Of a stretch of DNA of 64,000 bases, positions 1-12,424 are shown piece by piece. The stretch's first letter is position 1; each line of letters begins with the position of its first letter. The DNA is from Tanypteryx hageni (Eukaryota; Arthropoda; Insecta; Odonata; Petaluridae). A program made the translations under genes and the position numbers. A model generated the notes under the pieces. That model searched no databases. It was given only the letters and a program-made list of their open reading frames with translations, and had not been told where the DNA came from. The DNA lies in assembly GCA_028673005.1 (NCBI GenBank), contig CM054118.1, forward strand, positions 6,102,410 to 6,166,409, written 5' to 3'.

Positions 1-309
1 AGTTTTTGAAGCATTGAAGGATCGAATGAAAAGGAAACTTCTGGAATTTTTTGTAGCCCTGAATACGTCCAGAATGTGCGTTGCACAGTTTTACCCTTTG
101 TTACTGGAGCCGAATTTCTTGCCGGAATCCCTCTTTTACGCTTCTCCCCTTTTTACTAGCCAACTTGGAAAGCCGATTATCCAGAAGCATGCCTGGGGCA
201 TAATTCTCGACAGCTTTCCGCCTATCTCCCTTTACTCTCTTATTTCCTTTACTCACTGCCTCGCAATATAAGCTGAACAATCGACTCTTCGTCGTCTTCC
301 TATCGTCTT
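1..309. other. no gene seen
   Basis: AT-rich sequence with only short chance reading frames in overlapping directions. No domain, RNA gene or terminal repeat was recognised. Confidence 0.5.
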
Positions 310-1225
310 CCAACAAGATGGAAAAGTATACTCCATAAATGGAATACACAGAGATTTCAAATACGTTCTTTATAGGAAATAGGTACAAAACGGCATCACA
401 AGATTCTTGTATTTTTATACCCGAAATTAAAGTCGTAATTATGTGGTCTCGCGGACTGTTTTGTGGCTAATGTTGTTCTCTATCCGAATAATATAAAGCA
501 TGCAGATTATATAAGAGCTTGGAAGAGAAAAATATGGTATTTAATTGTTGTTTGCCGAGAGAACCGTCTTAGCGATCGATGTAAACAAAATATGCGATGC
601 TTTGCTTGTGCTTTTCTCGAAATTTATCCCCGAAACTATAACTCGTAATTGTTATGTGGTCTCGTGGACATCTTTGTGGCAATTGAAGTCCTCTAACTGA
701 ATTAATTTTTTAATCTATACCTTACAGATCATGTAAGAGCTTGGGAGAGAAAAATATGAATTATTAATTGTTTGCCGAGAGAACCGTCTTAGAGATCGAA
801 GTAAGCAAAATATGCGATGTTTAGCTTGGGACTTACTAGAATTTTCATCTCCGAAACTATGTCTCGGAATTATGTGGTTTCGCGAAATTGTGCGTGGTAA
901 ATGTTGACCTCTAACCGAATAAATATTTGAATCTATATCTATACAGATTATATAAAAGCTAGAGAGGGAAATATATAGCATTTAGTTGTTGCTTGAGGAA
1001 GCCATTTTACAAGATACGAGTGTAAGTTCATTAAAATAATTATGTAAAGTGGAGGTTCTCATTGACGTATGCAATTCAAAATCACAAGTGGGCGATACAT
1101 TGTAATAACGATCAGTCATACTTGATTTCATCGAAATCTGTACAGCGGTTTAAGAAATGAAAGTTACGACGGACGGACGAGACGTGCCCATAAGGCGATC
1201 CGAACTACAGCTTCGCTGGTAAAGA
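310..1225 (+). repeat. dispersed repeat R4/R5, first copy
   Basis: The block opens with a motif around GGAATACACAGAGATTTC that recurs near 6680 and 10140 and, inverted, near 60510. Its middle part, with TTATGTGGTCTCG, recurs inverted near 58120 and 60410. It ends in a part (R5) with GGACGGACG-type tetranucleotide repeats that recurs at 13756-13930 and, inverted, at 57790-57960. The same R4-R5 order at several sites shows one interspersed family. It has no coding capacity that I can see and its class is unknown. Confidence 0.65.
434..1000 (+). repeat. three tandem units of about 215 bp
   Basis: Corresponding points (CGTAATTATGTGG, CGTAATTGTTATGTGG, CGGAATTATGTGG) lie at 434, 644 and 865, giving spacings of 210 and 221 bp. 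Each unit continues with a similar AGAGCTTGG...GAGAGAAAAATATG segment, then GAGAACCGTCTTAG and AAATATGCGATG. The third unit is shorter and more diverged. It lies inside the R4/R5 repeat. Confidence 0.6.
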
Positions 1226-4200
1226 ACGCCTAATAATGATGGTTCGATACATACCATTTTAGTAGATTCGTTCATGATCGTGTGATTCGTCATTTCATAT
1301 CACGCGAGTTTAAACGAGAAAGAAGCTATTTAAAAATTTTACTTATTATTCCATTTATCATCAATTTTCGCTTCTAGAAAGACCACAAAAACAAAAAATA
1401 AGGACGATTCTCGCTTTATTGAAATTAACAAGTTATATAATGATAACTAGGGGATAAGCCTGTCTCTGACAGGAGAAATTGAAAATGAACCAATGCTGTC
1501 TGCTATACAATTCAAAGTATGTTGCAAGATCTAATCTTTGTTTTCTTCTTATTTTAGATTTTCAGAGATGTCCATCCAAGTATTTTTTTGTCTGTCTTCT
1601 GTTGGAAAATTAATCTCAGACGAGCGGAATTACCCGTTGAACATCAACGGGACTTTGTAGTGTGATTAAAATATAACTTCTGAGGTTTGTGTATGTAAAA
1701 ACTTATATATATGTATAGTAAATGTAATTGTTTGATTAATTAATAAATTCCTGACAATCATTTGAATTCTCCCAGAAAATGAAGCGCTTGAAATTTATTA
1801 CATTCTGGCATCAATATACGACTTGATTTGCCACTCTTTGGCTCCGTTATTCTTCCTCTTCGTATGTTTACTGAATAATAATATTCTTCAATTATTAACG
1901 TTGCAATCTATTAGGTTTGACATTGCGCGAAGCGAATAACACAATTCTTTCGTCTATTTGAAGGCTTAATAGACGCTAATCCAATCGGAGGCAACAATGC
2001 GGGTTGCCTTGGCAACACCCGGAAAGTACGAAAAAGCCATAAAACCTCGAAAAGAAATGCGTGTTTCTGACAAATTCTTCCGTGTAGCATCTAAACATTG
2101 CAAGAATAAGATATTTTATAGTTTTAGCCGTCGAATAAAAGAAAATGGAGAAATTCGGTCCATATTTACATATTGTAATGAGTGAAGGAAATAAACTTGA
2201 AAAATCGAAAATCCCGTGTAAACTTATGGGAAAATATAATTGTCTCCCGGAGTCGAATCCGGGACTTTTTCCGGGATGTTTGATTTTTTTAGAGACCACC
2301 TCATGGGGGTTTAACGATTGTGAAAGTTTCAGCTCTTAATTCTGTTGGGAAATTTCCAAAAATACCGAGACAGACAGACGGACACTTGAGAATTATTATA
2401 TAAGGATACTGCAACCTCCCCCCCTCAAAAAAAGACATTTTAAAATCTCTAAGTCCCTGCACAGTCGTGTCCCCGGGTCTCAAAACAATCTACGTGTCAA
2501 ATGTTATCGAATTTTGATTTTTTTGTTTCGACCAACGATTTTGCAATTATTTACCCAAATAACTTTTTACTTAAAGTGATAGACTTAAACTTGACTGAAC
2601 GACCTGATTTCCTTTTTTAACGTTAGGGGAAAATTCGTTGGCCCTTTTATAATTTTACTATGATTTGAAGAAACAGTAGTAGGCCGTACAGCGGAAAACA
2701 GTAGAAGGCGGTAATAATGTTTGCAAGAAACATGTTTTAGGGGAGATGATAGCTAAGGTCTTCTACAGAGTACAACAAAATAGGTCTGTGTTCAAGCTAG
2801 CTGTATCATTATCCGAGAAAATATGACGGCAATGAGAAGTGAAAATCATCATATGGGTTGACTCGGAGGGAAGTGAGGGTTCGGAATACAATTCAGAACA
2901 CTTCTCTATAAAGTATATTTTTTGTCAAGATTTTTGGACTTTTACTGAACAATGCTCCCTGATTTGAACCATCGATAACTTTGACCTTCACATCCATATT
3001 GATGCTCATCGAGAATGCTAACTTGATCGGAAACTGTCGCCGTCTCAATATAAAAAGGATGTCGGGGTCTGTCGGTGGAAAATTTTCTATTATTATCCCC
3101 CCCCCCCACAACTTCCCCCCTCCTCCCCCACCGAAAATTCAAATTGAACTTAAAAGGCATTCCTCTTCACCAACCCTGACCTACATAGGAAATTGGGTGT
3201 CAATCCAATAGGTTTAATATTTATAAAATAATTGACCCCTCTTTCCCCATATATATGAAAATTAATTAAAACTTTTATTAATAAACTGGAATGGATTCTG
3301 AGTGAAATGATACAAAACATGCTGATTTTTGGTAAATTTTCTATTTTCATCCCCCCCTCTCCACAACCTCCCTCCCCCATAATTTTTGGTTTTAAGATTT
3401 TTCGGGATAACTTCAGCACCCAATAAATCAGTGTGCCAAGTTTCAGCTTTCTACCTTAAAGGAAACTGGACAAAAAATATACATCATTAGGCTTTTATTA
3501 TACAATATGATAAAACGTTGGGATCCCTTGAAAATAATCCTAGAGATAAAATTTCGGTAGTCATACGTAAAAGATTTCCTAATACAGTTCCTGTTAGCCA
3601 CGTGTTTGCGACATATTTAATTGATAAATTAATGCTTTTTGCACTCGAGATCCTTGAAATTAATTCATATATATTTGGAATGTTGAGGAATTCAAAAGAT
3701 TTATTCCTATCCTAGCTGTGTGTGTTTATTTGAATTTTCGTATAGTGTTATTATCGGATGAATAAACTCTGCTTCTCTGCGCATCCCAAACTTAAGCTTA
3801 GTCCTCGAAATTCCATGATATTGCTCCCACGCCATCATGCCAGTGTAGAACACAAGGCATTTCAAATTCTATTGTTGCAGTAAAATATTGTAGGACATCT
3901 ATGGCAACACTTGGACCGATGCAGTAGGGTTTATTATTCTAGTATATTCGAGCATTATCGAAATGTTGATTAAACGGAATATTACTTATTCATGTGTCCC
4001 ATTTTAGAAACCAGAAAAATTCTACTAAGATAATAAATTGATTTTTCTTTTCTAATTTCCCACGCGTCGTATATGTAGCGTCAGCAAAGCAAAACTATCA
4101 ACCCATATCGTAACTGCCTGTCAACTTATGACTTCGTGTAATAGCCAGTAATTTGTCTTCGTTGGCCCTAATGCTGCCTATATTGATTTCACCGGATTCA

Positions 4201-5100
4201 GCTTACTGGGCTCAAAATATTTTCGAACTGAACCTCGTTTTCTTTTGGAAGAGCTACGATAACACGGGGAGTTCATCAATTTAATGATTGATGGCTTGTG
4301 GATGGAATTGAAACTTTGGGCCATAACTCATTTCTCTCCATTAAGATTGTAATAATAAACAATGCCTGTCGGTTAGGCCCTGTGGAATCTTTGAAATTGT
4401 TGCGCTTCCCTGGTTTTAGTCTTTCAAGTCTGCATAAATACGGGAAGCGAACTTAAAATCGGGGAAAAGGCGGGGGCCATTCACATCGCATCGCCCGTGA
4501 ATACAAATCTGTTTTTCTCGGACGGAGTTTTTCCAAGTATTGATATCATTTCACCCATGGTTTAAAACATCAGGATTTCAAATACACTGAAATTACCGGT
4601 AATCGTAACTGCAATTCAGGACTAAGGTTTAAAAATCACGCCGAATAAATTTACTACTAGTTACCCGGGTAACCGTAATCGAGTCGTTGTTAGCTGTTCA
4701 AAAACCACTTTAACATTTTATTATGCAGTAAATTTTTCATAATGTCTTTCCGATGGAAACCTCGCTTCAAATTTTTAAAATTTTAATGTGTTGATTTGTT
4801 GCGATTCTTTTCCTTAACAATGGAGATATTAATTTCGTTCTTCATTGATGCATTCGTCAAATGAAGTTTGTCAAATGAGTCATTCGAAACAATTAGCAAC
4901 AATAGAAAGCAAAGCGAATAATGTGCGTAACGCATCGACTTATCGATTTAATCGTAAGAATTCCATTTATCCTTTGTCTGGAAAAGATGGCAACGATTTT
5001 TAGGCCTACGATTTTTTATCCTCTGCCTCCCTTAAAATGAAGTCGCGGGTTTTCGGTGTTTTTTACCCGCATGAAGAGCTCAAGCTCTAACCTGCCAATT
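1226..5100. other. no gene seen; C-rich tracts and repeat scraps
   Basis: No supported coding region. A tRNA-B-box-like GTCGAATCCGGG lies near 2251, in a setting shared with other R2-type repeats (15420, 42090). Two related segments each carry a run of C after ATTTTCTATT (near 3085-3130 and 3335-3380), which looks like an old tandem duplication. The remaining sequence is AT-rich and unremarkable. Confidence 0.45.
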
Positions 5101-6665
5101 TATCTGACGGAGGTGCAACAATCGATATGCTTCACCTAGAATGATGGATTTCCTGCGAACCCTATCGACAGCCAATCAGACACGTAGGTTTCTAAACTGT
5201 TTTGGGAAATCTTTCCCACTATTTTTCTTCCTATCCAGGCGACCTTCACCCCAGGAGGCCATCAATCGAGTGTACCCGGCTTTGGCAGGGGCTGAAACAT
5301 TTGCCAAAGGCCGCCACCCAATTCTCTGTGGAGCTACTAAACCAAAAGCCAAACGCCGAGAAATCACGTTGCCTTCTCTCGAATCGTCCCACTTTTTTTA
5401 TATCACGTAGTATTCTTCTCGGATCGAGGTTGCTGCTCCAAAAAAACCGCCCTCGACGCACCCGACTGCGGAGTTGGTTTTCGGATGGGATGCCGAAAAT
5501 TCTTCGTCGTGCAAGTCTCGTCTAGATGGAGCTTTTTTTTTTTACAAAAATACGTAGGTGAAGAATCGTCGTATGGTGAGGCAGCCGAGTATAATCGTGT
5601 GTTATTTGGCGATGGAGACGCAGTTGGGCAGAGTGCGCCAAGTAATTCGAAGAGATGAAAATGGAATGATTTTAGCCGTCGTTTTTTTTGAGGATGTGAT
5701 CGGCGAAGCGAATAGGGTAAAATAAGGGCGACAAAGAACAAAAGGTCGCCGGTCGCTTGACGTCTTTTGTGCTGTCTGTTGTTCAAATTTGATTGATTGC
5801 AGCAAACTCGCGATTGTTACTCATGATTTTCTAAATGCAGGGAAAAAGATGACTTCTTTTTTCTCCATGATTTTTCGGAGCATGTGGGTTTTATCAAGCA
5901 GCTATGGTTCCTTGTTACCTTCTGTCATTCTGATTTCCTCCTCTTACACTGCCCCGCCAATTTACCCTCAGTTGCCTATGCACAGTGTTTTTAAACTTTT
6001 TTCTTCTCCTAATGATGTAGAAATGCAACGAAACGAGAAGAGTGCCATTCAAAATTCAAATTATTATCATTATATTCCATTTTAATGTGCGGTACATAGA
6101 AGAACATTTTTAAAAGATAGAGTTTCGGCATTAAAACGATCGGGCAAAGCATTTGTAAATTTATATAGAAGATTGCCTGTTCTCAAAGTTTGTTAATTGG
6201 TAGTCGACCCTATGAATTAATTCCGAATTTATCTAAAGGAAATTTTTCCCCCATATATTTTGTGTAATTTTTAGTGATTACAATTATCGTTCTTCGTGAC
6301 TTTTTGTAAACGTTACCGAAAGACAATCTTTTAAATATTAATAGCTAATTTTTGTCATCAAATAAATTACAATAAGGCTTCGTCCAAATGGAAAGCTGCT
6401 AACATGGTGCTGATCTCAAAGCACGACAGTTATTACTCGGTTGGAAATATTTGGAAATGTGGTTCTATTTTGACCTCATCAAATGTAAGTTCACAGGAAA
6501 TATGTTTGACTAACAATCGCTTGATGCTTACCAGTCGAGCTATTCATTCTTAGCGTTGCAATAAAATTCAAAGCCGTATAGAAAACTAAAAATGGCATGT
6601 TGTAGCATTGTAATACCTGGTTTACCTGAGTTGGAACAACTAGAGTTTGCGACAGCATTTATTAA
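5101..6665. other. no gene seen; CpG-richer stretch at 5140-5760
   Basis: Between about 5140 and 5760 the base composition is more GC- and CpG-rich and stops are rare in several frames on both strands at once. That pattern reflects composition and does not by itself indicate a gene. None of the overlapping frames resembles a known protein. The rest is AT-rich with no recognised element. Confidence 0.4.
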
Positions 6666-6669
6666 CATG

Positions 6670-6791
6670 AAGGAATAGTGTAGTCCATTACTGGAATACA
6701 CAGAGATTTAAAAGGCGTCCTGTATGGGGAATGCGTATAGAACGGTATCAAAAGATATATGGGATTATTTAAGTACTTATATAAAGTGGAA
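6670..6791 (+). repeat. R4 repeat, left flank of RTE insertion
   Basis: Carries the R4 motif GGAATACACAGAGATTT and downstream sequence resembling 340-420 and 10138-10195. It is cut off at ATAAAGTGGAA, where the RTE-like element begins. The matching continuation (AAGTGGAAGTTCTAATTG) is found only at 13756, on the far side of the composite. Confidence 0.6.
6781..6791 (+). repeat. left target-site duplication of RTE composite
   Basis: The 11 bases ATAAAGTGGAA occur here and at 13754-13764. The left copy directly precedes the tRNA-like 5' end of the RTE element. The right copy directly follows the TGATGATGATG tail of the second RTE copy. R5 copies elsewhere have the continuous target (for example GTAAAGTGGAGG near 1046). 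This is what one expects of a target-site duplication made by a single original insertion. Confidence 0.7.
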
Positions 6792-6800
6792 ATACACTGG

Positions 6801-6855
6801 TGGTGTAGTGGTTAGCGTGTCGGCTTTCTATTGCAATGTTCGGGGGTTCAAACCC
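6801..6855 (+). promoter_or_regulatory. tRNA-like A box and B box (Pol III type)
   Basis: TGGTGTAGTGG at 6801-6811 fits the A-box consensus TRGYNNARNNG at every fixed position, and GGTTCAAACCC at 6845-6855 fits the B-box consensus GGTTCRANYCC. The T arm around the B box can pair for five bases. The anticodon arm pairs poorly and the acceptor stem is not convincing, so this is not a functional tRNA. It looks like a tRNA-derived head (Glu-like in its D-arm). It begins about 10 bp after the target-site duplication, at the extreme 5' end of the RTE insertion. It could be part of the RTE 5' UTR or a SINE head fused to it. Confidence 0.6.
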
Positions 6856-7021
6856 CTCGAATGGAGGTTTTATTTAAAAAAAAACTATCATCAGTGCCTG
6901 GCAGTAGGCAGCAGTACTGTCAGTATGGCATAGAGCCGAAAACAAATGATGTTGGTTGGGTCTATATCCAATACAGCTGTAGGCGTGATCAGGACGATTT
7001 GAACGGCTACAGTACTGCGAT

Positions 7022-10018
7022 GTGGAAAGCAAGAGGGAAACTACCACATTACAATCCCTAGTAATGATTATATGGTTGGACAATATGAGTTCTCTCGAGG
7101 TAAAACAATCAGGAGGTAAAATAGTCCCCCAATCGGATCTCCGGGCGAGGACTGCCTCGAGGAAAACATTTGTCGAATGTTATTTACGAATAGGGGCTTG
7201 GAACGTAAGAACTATGAGAAAGGCAGGAAAGCTAGAGAACTTGAAAGAAGAAATGAGAAGAAATAGAGTTGACATTATAGGACTAAGCGAAACTAGATGG
7301 AAGGGAGAAGGACAGTTCGACTCGGAAGAATTCACGGTAGTTTATTCTGGAGGAAATAGTGGGGCAAGGGGAGTAGCTCTGGTACTTAGGAAAGATATGA
7401 TGAAAAGCGTGACAAAGATAATAGCAACGAACGATAGACTGATGGCAATAAGGCTAAAAGCAGTCCCAGTAGACATGCTGATAGTCCAGGTATATATGCC
7501 AATGTCAGCTCATGAAGATGAAGAAATCGATGAGATTTATGAGCAAATTAATGAAATTTACAAAGAAGACGGAAGAGGAAAGGTAAACTGCATAATAATG
7601 GGAGATTGGAACAGCATAGTCGGAGAAGGACAGGAAGAAAATGTTGTCGGGCAATACGGACTTGGGAAGAGAAATCGAGGAGGGGAGAAACTCGTAGAAT
7701 TCTGCATCAATAATGACCTTGTAGTGACTAATACATGGTTCAAAAACCATTAACGAAGGTTATACACATGGAAAAGCCCAGGAGATAGAATTAGATGCCA
7801 AATAGATTACATCCTTGTAAAACAAAGATTCAGGAACAGCATAAAAAATGCCAAGGCATTGCAAGGAGCAGACATTGATTCAGATCACAGCCTTCTAATA
7901 CTTGACGTGAGTACAAAGCTCAAACAAATAAGAAAAATGAGAACAGAAAGACAGACCTGGGACCTAGAAAAACTGAAAGAAAGGCAGGATGTAGTCAGCA
8001 TGAAGTTGGAAGATAACCTAAGAAAGTTGGAAAACAAACCGAAGACCTTTGATATAGAATGGGACGAAATTAAAACCAGTATCAAGGATACCTTGGATAA
8101 AGAGATTGGAAAACAAGAGAAGAAATTCAGAAAACCATGGATCACGAAGGAAATGCTGGAGAAAATGAATGAGAGACGAAAATGGAAAAACGTTAACACT
8201 GAAGAAGGTAGAGCCAACTATAGGCGTATAAACAATCAGTTGAGAAGGGTAACAGATAAAGCTAGAGAAAATTGGATAAAAGGAAAATGTGATGAAATAG
8301 AACAAATGGAGAAGTTAGGACGGTACGATATGATGTACGCTAGGGCACTGGAATTAGAAGATAAGAAGTCTAATGGAATTTGTGGTAAAGGAATTATGAA
8401 TACGGATGGGAAAATAGTCTCAGAAACAAAGGATGTAGCACAGGTATAGGAAGAATACATTAAGGAATTATGCAGCAAACAGGCAGGAGCAGCAAAAATA
8501 GAACTGGAAAATGAGGAAAACATTGAAGAAGACAACTTAGGACCAAGTATTATGGAGAGCGAAGTAGAAAAAGCGATAGTGGAACTAAAGAAGGGGAAAG
8601 CCACGGGCAGCGATGGAATACCGGCTGAGATACTTAAAGTCATAGGATCAGAAGGACTAAAAGCGATCACGAAATTAATTAATAAGATTTACGACACGGG
8701 AGAGTGGCCTCAGGATTTCCTAGAAGTAACAATGATCCCTCTAAAGAAGAAGCCAAAGGCAATGCATTGTAAAGATTACAGAACTATAAGCCTTCTGTCA
8801 CACACATCGAAGATCATCACGAGGATTCTTAATAAAAGGCTGGAGAAAAAGGCAGAAGAAATAATGGGGGAAGATCAATTCGGTTTCAGAAAAGTACGAG
8901 GAACTAGAGATGCTATAGGAGTAGTTAGAATCATATCAGAAAGGGCAATAGAATACAGTCAAGATATCTGCGCATGTTTCGTAGACTGGCAGAAGGCATT
9001 TGATAGAGTAAATTGGGTAAAGTTTATGAAGATATTAAAGGATATAGGTGTAGACTGGAAAGACAGGAGACTGATTAGGAATCTATATGAGAATCAAGTT
9101 GTAAAGGTCAGGTTTGAGAATGTGGACACCTGCGGAATAAATATCGGTAGAGGATTAAGACAAGGCTGCTGCCTATCGCCAACCCTATTCAATATATATG
9201 GAGAAAGTCTAATGCAAGAAGCTTTAGAAGGCACAGGAGATTTCAAAATTGGAGGAAGGATTATAAGAACAGTAAAATACGCAGATGATCAAGTACTTCT
9301 AGCAAGAAAGGAAGAGGAGCTACAAAAAATGATAAATAGACTAGTGATAACAGGTAGAAAATACGGTATGGAAATAAATACAGAAAAATCCAAGGTCATT
9401 CGAATATCGGGTAAAGAAGAGAATCTGAACATAACTATTGGGGGAAAGCCATTAGAACAAGTTTCAGAATATAAATACCTTGGAAGTATCATAACACGAG
9501 AGGCAAAATGTACGGATGAAATAAAAACTAGAATAGGAAAAACAAAAGCGGCTTTCAGGAGAAAGAAACAACTACTTACAGGGAATATAAGGGAAGACAT
9601 CCGCAAGAAGTTGATAAAATGCTACGTATTGAGTACAGCATTGTATGGGGCAGAAACATGGACGCTAAGGAAAAATGACATAAAATACCTGGAAAGCTTT
9701 GAAATGTGGACTTGGAGGAGAATGCTGAAGATAAAATGGACAGATAGGATGAAAAACGATGAAGTGCTACGAAGAATAGGAGAGAAGCGAATGATTATAC
9801 AGACTATCAGAAAGAGGAAGGCTAACTGGGTTGGACATTACCTGAGGAGAGAGAGTATGATTAAAGACGTTTTAGAAGAAAAACTAGATGGGAAAAGGGA
9901 AAGAGGTAGGAAAAGGTATCAGCTGATAGACGATTTGAAAGGGAAAGAGAGTTATCAAGATATAAAGAGGACAGCGGAAAATAGGAGTATATGGAGAAGC
10001 AGGTTTAACCATGAATAA
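7022..10018 (+). pseudogene. RTE-like endonuclease-reverse transcriptase, two in-frame stops
   Basis: One frame of 999 codons is broken only by TAA at 7751-7753 and TAG at 8447-8449. The N-terminal part is an AP-like endonuclease, with GAWNVRTM near codon 57, LSETRW near 90, MGDWN near 195 and SDHSLL near 286. Such domains nick the target for target-primed reverse transcription. The RT domain lies in the third part: CKDYRTISLL, FGFRK, FVDWQKAFDRV near codon 650, GLRQGCCLSP, and the catalytic YADD at 9278-9289. The C-terminal region has YGAETWTLRK and a basic segment before the stop. Length and order fit an RTE-type single ORF. Met at 7022 is the first in frame, but translation could begin elsewhere. 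Each stop can be a single-base change, so inactivation looks recent. Confidence 0.85.
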
Positions 10019-10061
10019 TCACGGACCTGTCTACGGACAGACTACCTATGATGATGATGAT

Positions 10062-10200
10062 GTATGAATCACCTGTCCACTTGTGAAGGGTAGTCGAATG
10101 GAAAAGAAAACAAGATGGAAAAGTATACTCCATTAATGGAATACACAGAGATTTCAAAGGCGTTCTTAATGAGAACTACGTATTAAATGGTATTCGAAAG
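10062..10200 (+). repeat. shared flank F (R4-type repeat)
   Basis: This segment after the RTE tail is found again, inverted, at about 60468-60604, after the tail of another RTE copy. It includes the R4 motif GGAATACACAGAGATTTC. At about 10196-10203 it stops abruptly and CR1-like sequence begins. In the other copy the repeat continues smoothly (towards GATTGGGCGATTCTCG). The break therefore marks a rearrangement junction here, with TCGAAAG at the edge. Confidence 0.65.
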
Positions 10201-10202
10201 AA

Positions 10203-12420
10203 ACTCGACGAATGTGCATGTCCCACGAAAGATCTCGACAAATGGTTACTCCTAAATATTTTACATACTCAGCTTGTCGAATACTCATTTCATCTATTTT
10301 ATATTCGAAACCTAAATCTTTGTTCTTACTTTTCCAGAACGTGACTGCGGCACATTTAGTATAATTAATTTCAATTTGCCATTCTTTGCACCACGCTGAA
10401 ATGGCTCTTAAGTCTTCACGCAGAGACTGATGGTCCTCCTGATTTTTTATTTCTTTATATAGAACGGTGTCATCAGCGAAAAGCCTAATTTTACTACGAA
10501 CAACCGAGCACATATCATTTACATAGATTAAGAAGAGCAGAGGGCCCAATACACTTCCCTGAGGAACACCCGAAGCAACTTTAACGGGGGACGAGTATTT
10601 CCCATCGATGACAACTATCTGTTCCCTATTCGAGAGGAAGTCTCTCACCCAACCGACAACTTTCGAATTGATACCACATTCTCCTAACTTCGCAATTAAT
10701 TTCCTATGAGATACTTTATCGAACGCCTTCCTGAAATCAGTGAATATGGCATTGACCTGAGTATTTTTCTCTCCGCATCGCAACAAATCGTCCACGAACA
10801 GGCCGAGCTGCGTTTCGCATGATCTACCTCTCCGGAATCCGTGTTGGCATCCGCTAAGCAATGAATGACTATCTAAATAGCGCATTACAGAGCTAAAGAC
10901 TATGTGCTCAAGTATCTTGCACGATAATGAAGTTAAGGATATCGGCCTATAATTTTCGGGGTTCTCTCTGTCGCCACTCTTATGGATGGGCGTAACATGT
11001 GCCACCTTCCAATCTTTAGGAACTACTCCTTCTCTAATGGATTTCTCGAATATAATTTTCAAATACGGCGCGATTTCAGCAGCTAATTCTTTCATTACAC
11101 GCGCGGGAATTTCCTCCGGTCCAGGAGATTTATTTGGCTAAATTGAATGAAGTTGGAGCGCGATGCCATTTTCCGAAAATACCAAATCTTCCATCGAATC
11201 GCCCTGACGCATAGGAATAGGGGTTTCACATTCATCGTCATCACGAGTAAAAGCTTTCTGGAAGTGATGATTTAATAGGTTTTCTTTGTCCATACTATCG
11301 TGAAGTACGTTTCCCGTTTCCGACCGCAGTGACGCAATAGTGGGGCCCCTACCTTGAACTTCCCTGACGTAAGACCAAAATGCTTTTGGGTTCTCTTTCA
11401 AGTTTTCCTGTAAAACCTTCTTTTTATAATTGTTAAACGCATTACGCATTGCTACTCTGGCTATGGAGCGCGCCTCCTTGTATTGCTGCCTTATTATTGC
11501 AATCTGTTCGACCGTAGCTGTTCAGGATGTGTTATTTACGCGAGAGTGGAGTTATCTTTGACGTCGGAGAGCGCTTCTTACTTCCTGATTGTACCATCTA
11601 GGTTCTGCACTATCACGCTTCAGTTTGCTCGGAATAAATTTATCTGTACACTCTCGCATCATATCTCTGAACATGCACCAGGATTCCTCCGCGTCTGCAC
11701 TATCGGTTAAATTGCTGAAATTAGTATATTTATTTCGCAGAAAAGACCTAAATCTTGTGAAATCGGCTTTGGCGAATACATAAAGTTTTCTTTTGGCCTT
11801 AACCTGTTTCTCAATAATTAACTGAAATTCCACGTACACTTGCCTTGTGATCGCTTATTCCCTCAGCATCAGATACTCTATTCATACGCTCAGGAAGATT
11901 AGTAACAAATAAATCTAATATATTATTAAATCTCGTGGGAAATCTCACTAATTGATACAATGAGTGCTTACCGAAAGTTTCTAGTAACGCCTCGCACGAT
12001 TCACGCTCTCTACCTCCGGGATATAAGCAATGATGGCCCCAATCAATTGACGGAAGAGTGAAATCGCCCCCGATTATAATGGCTTTATCTTTATTAGACG
12101 AATTTAGCGTCGCCACTTGTTTCTCCAGAGAATGAATAGTTTCCACGCTCGCATTTGGGGGTCTATAAAAAGCGCATATATTTATAGTTTTGGAGTCGCT
12201 TCCTTTCACACGACACCAAACACTTTCGACTTCGTCGTCGTTAATCTGTATTGGGTAACTTTCGTATTTATTGCTAACTGCTATAAAGACTCCACCTCCC
12301 GACCGGATACATCGATCTTTTCTGTATACGCTATAGTCACGAGGAAAGATCTCCTGACTGGCTATGTCTGCCGTAAGCCAACTTTCAGTGCCTATAACTA
12401 CATCAGCACGCAGACTACGA
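10203..12420 (-). pseudogene. CR1/jockey-like retrotransposon fragment, copy 1
   Basis: Read on the minus strand, this runs from the middle of an AP-like endonuclease (VWCRVKGSD, FYRPPNAS, GGDFTLPSIDWG, then GISDHKA) into a linker and a reverse transcriptase (PENYRPISLTS, HGFRRGRSC, FTDFRKAFDKV, GVPQGSVLGPLLF, FADDTVLY). Endonuclease and RT frames are separated by a frameshift near 11835. Two stops lie near 11510-11554 and one at 11138-11140. The fragment lacks the endonuclease N-terminus, and the RT is cut after WDMHIRR. Retrotransposition truncates 5' ends, so the missing 3' end points to rearrangement. The same breaks occur in the inverted copy at 61940-64000. Clade assignment between CR1 and jockey is by motif impression only. 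Confidence 0.8.
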
Positions 12421-12424
12421 ATAA

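Larger units (their letters stand above)
6792..10064 (+). mobile_element. RTE-like non-LTR retrotransposon, copy A
   Basis: Nearly complete element. The 5' region (6792-7021) contains a tRNA-like module. A single open frame interrupted by two stops runs from 7022 to 10018. The short 3' region ends in a TGATGATGATGATG tail at 10047-10062. A single ORF with AP-like endonuclease then RT, and a trinucleotide 3' tail, is typical of RTE-related clades. The left target-site duplication is at 6781. The matching right duplication lies not after this tail but after the second RTE copy at 13754, so the 3' side has been rearranged. A second copy at 12425-13753 and a third at 60604-61940 (minus) belong to the same family. 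Confidence 0.8.

Noticed and set aside
3085..3170. Small Pro-rich frames over the C runs
   Set aside because: Low-complexity artefacts of poly-C tracts.
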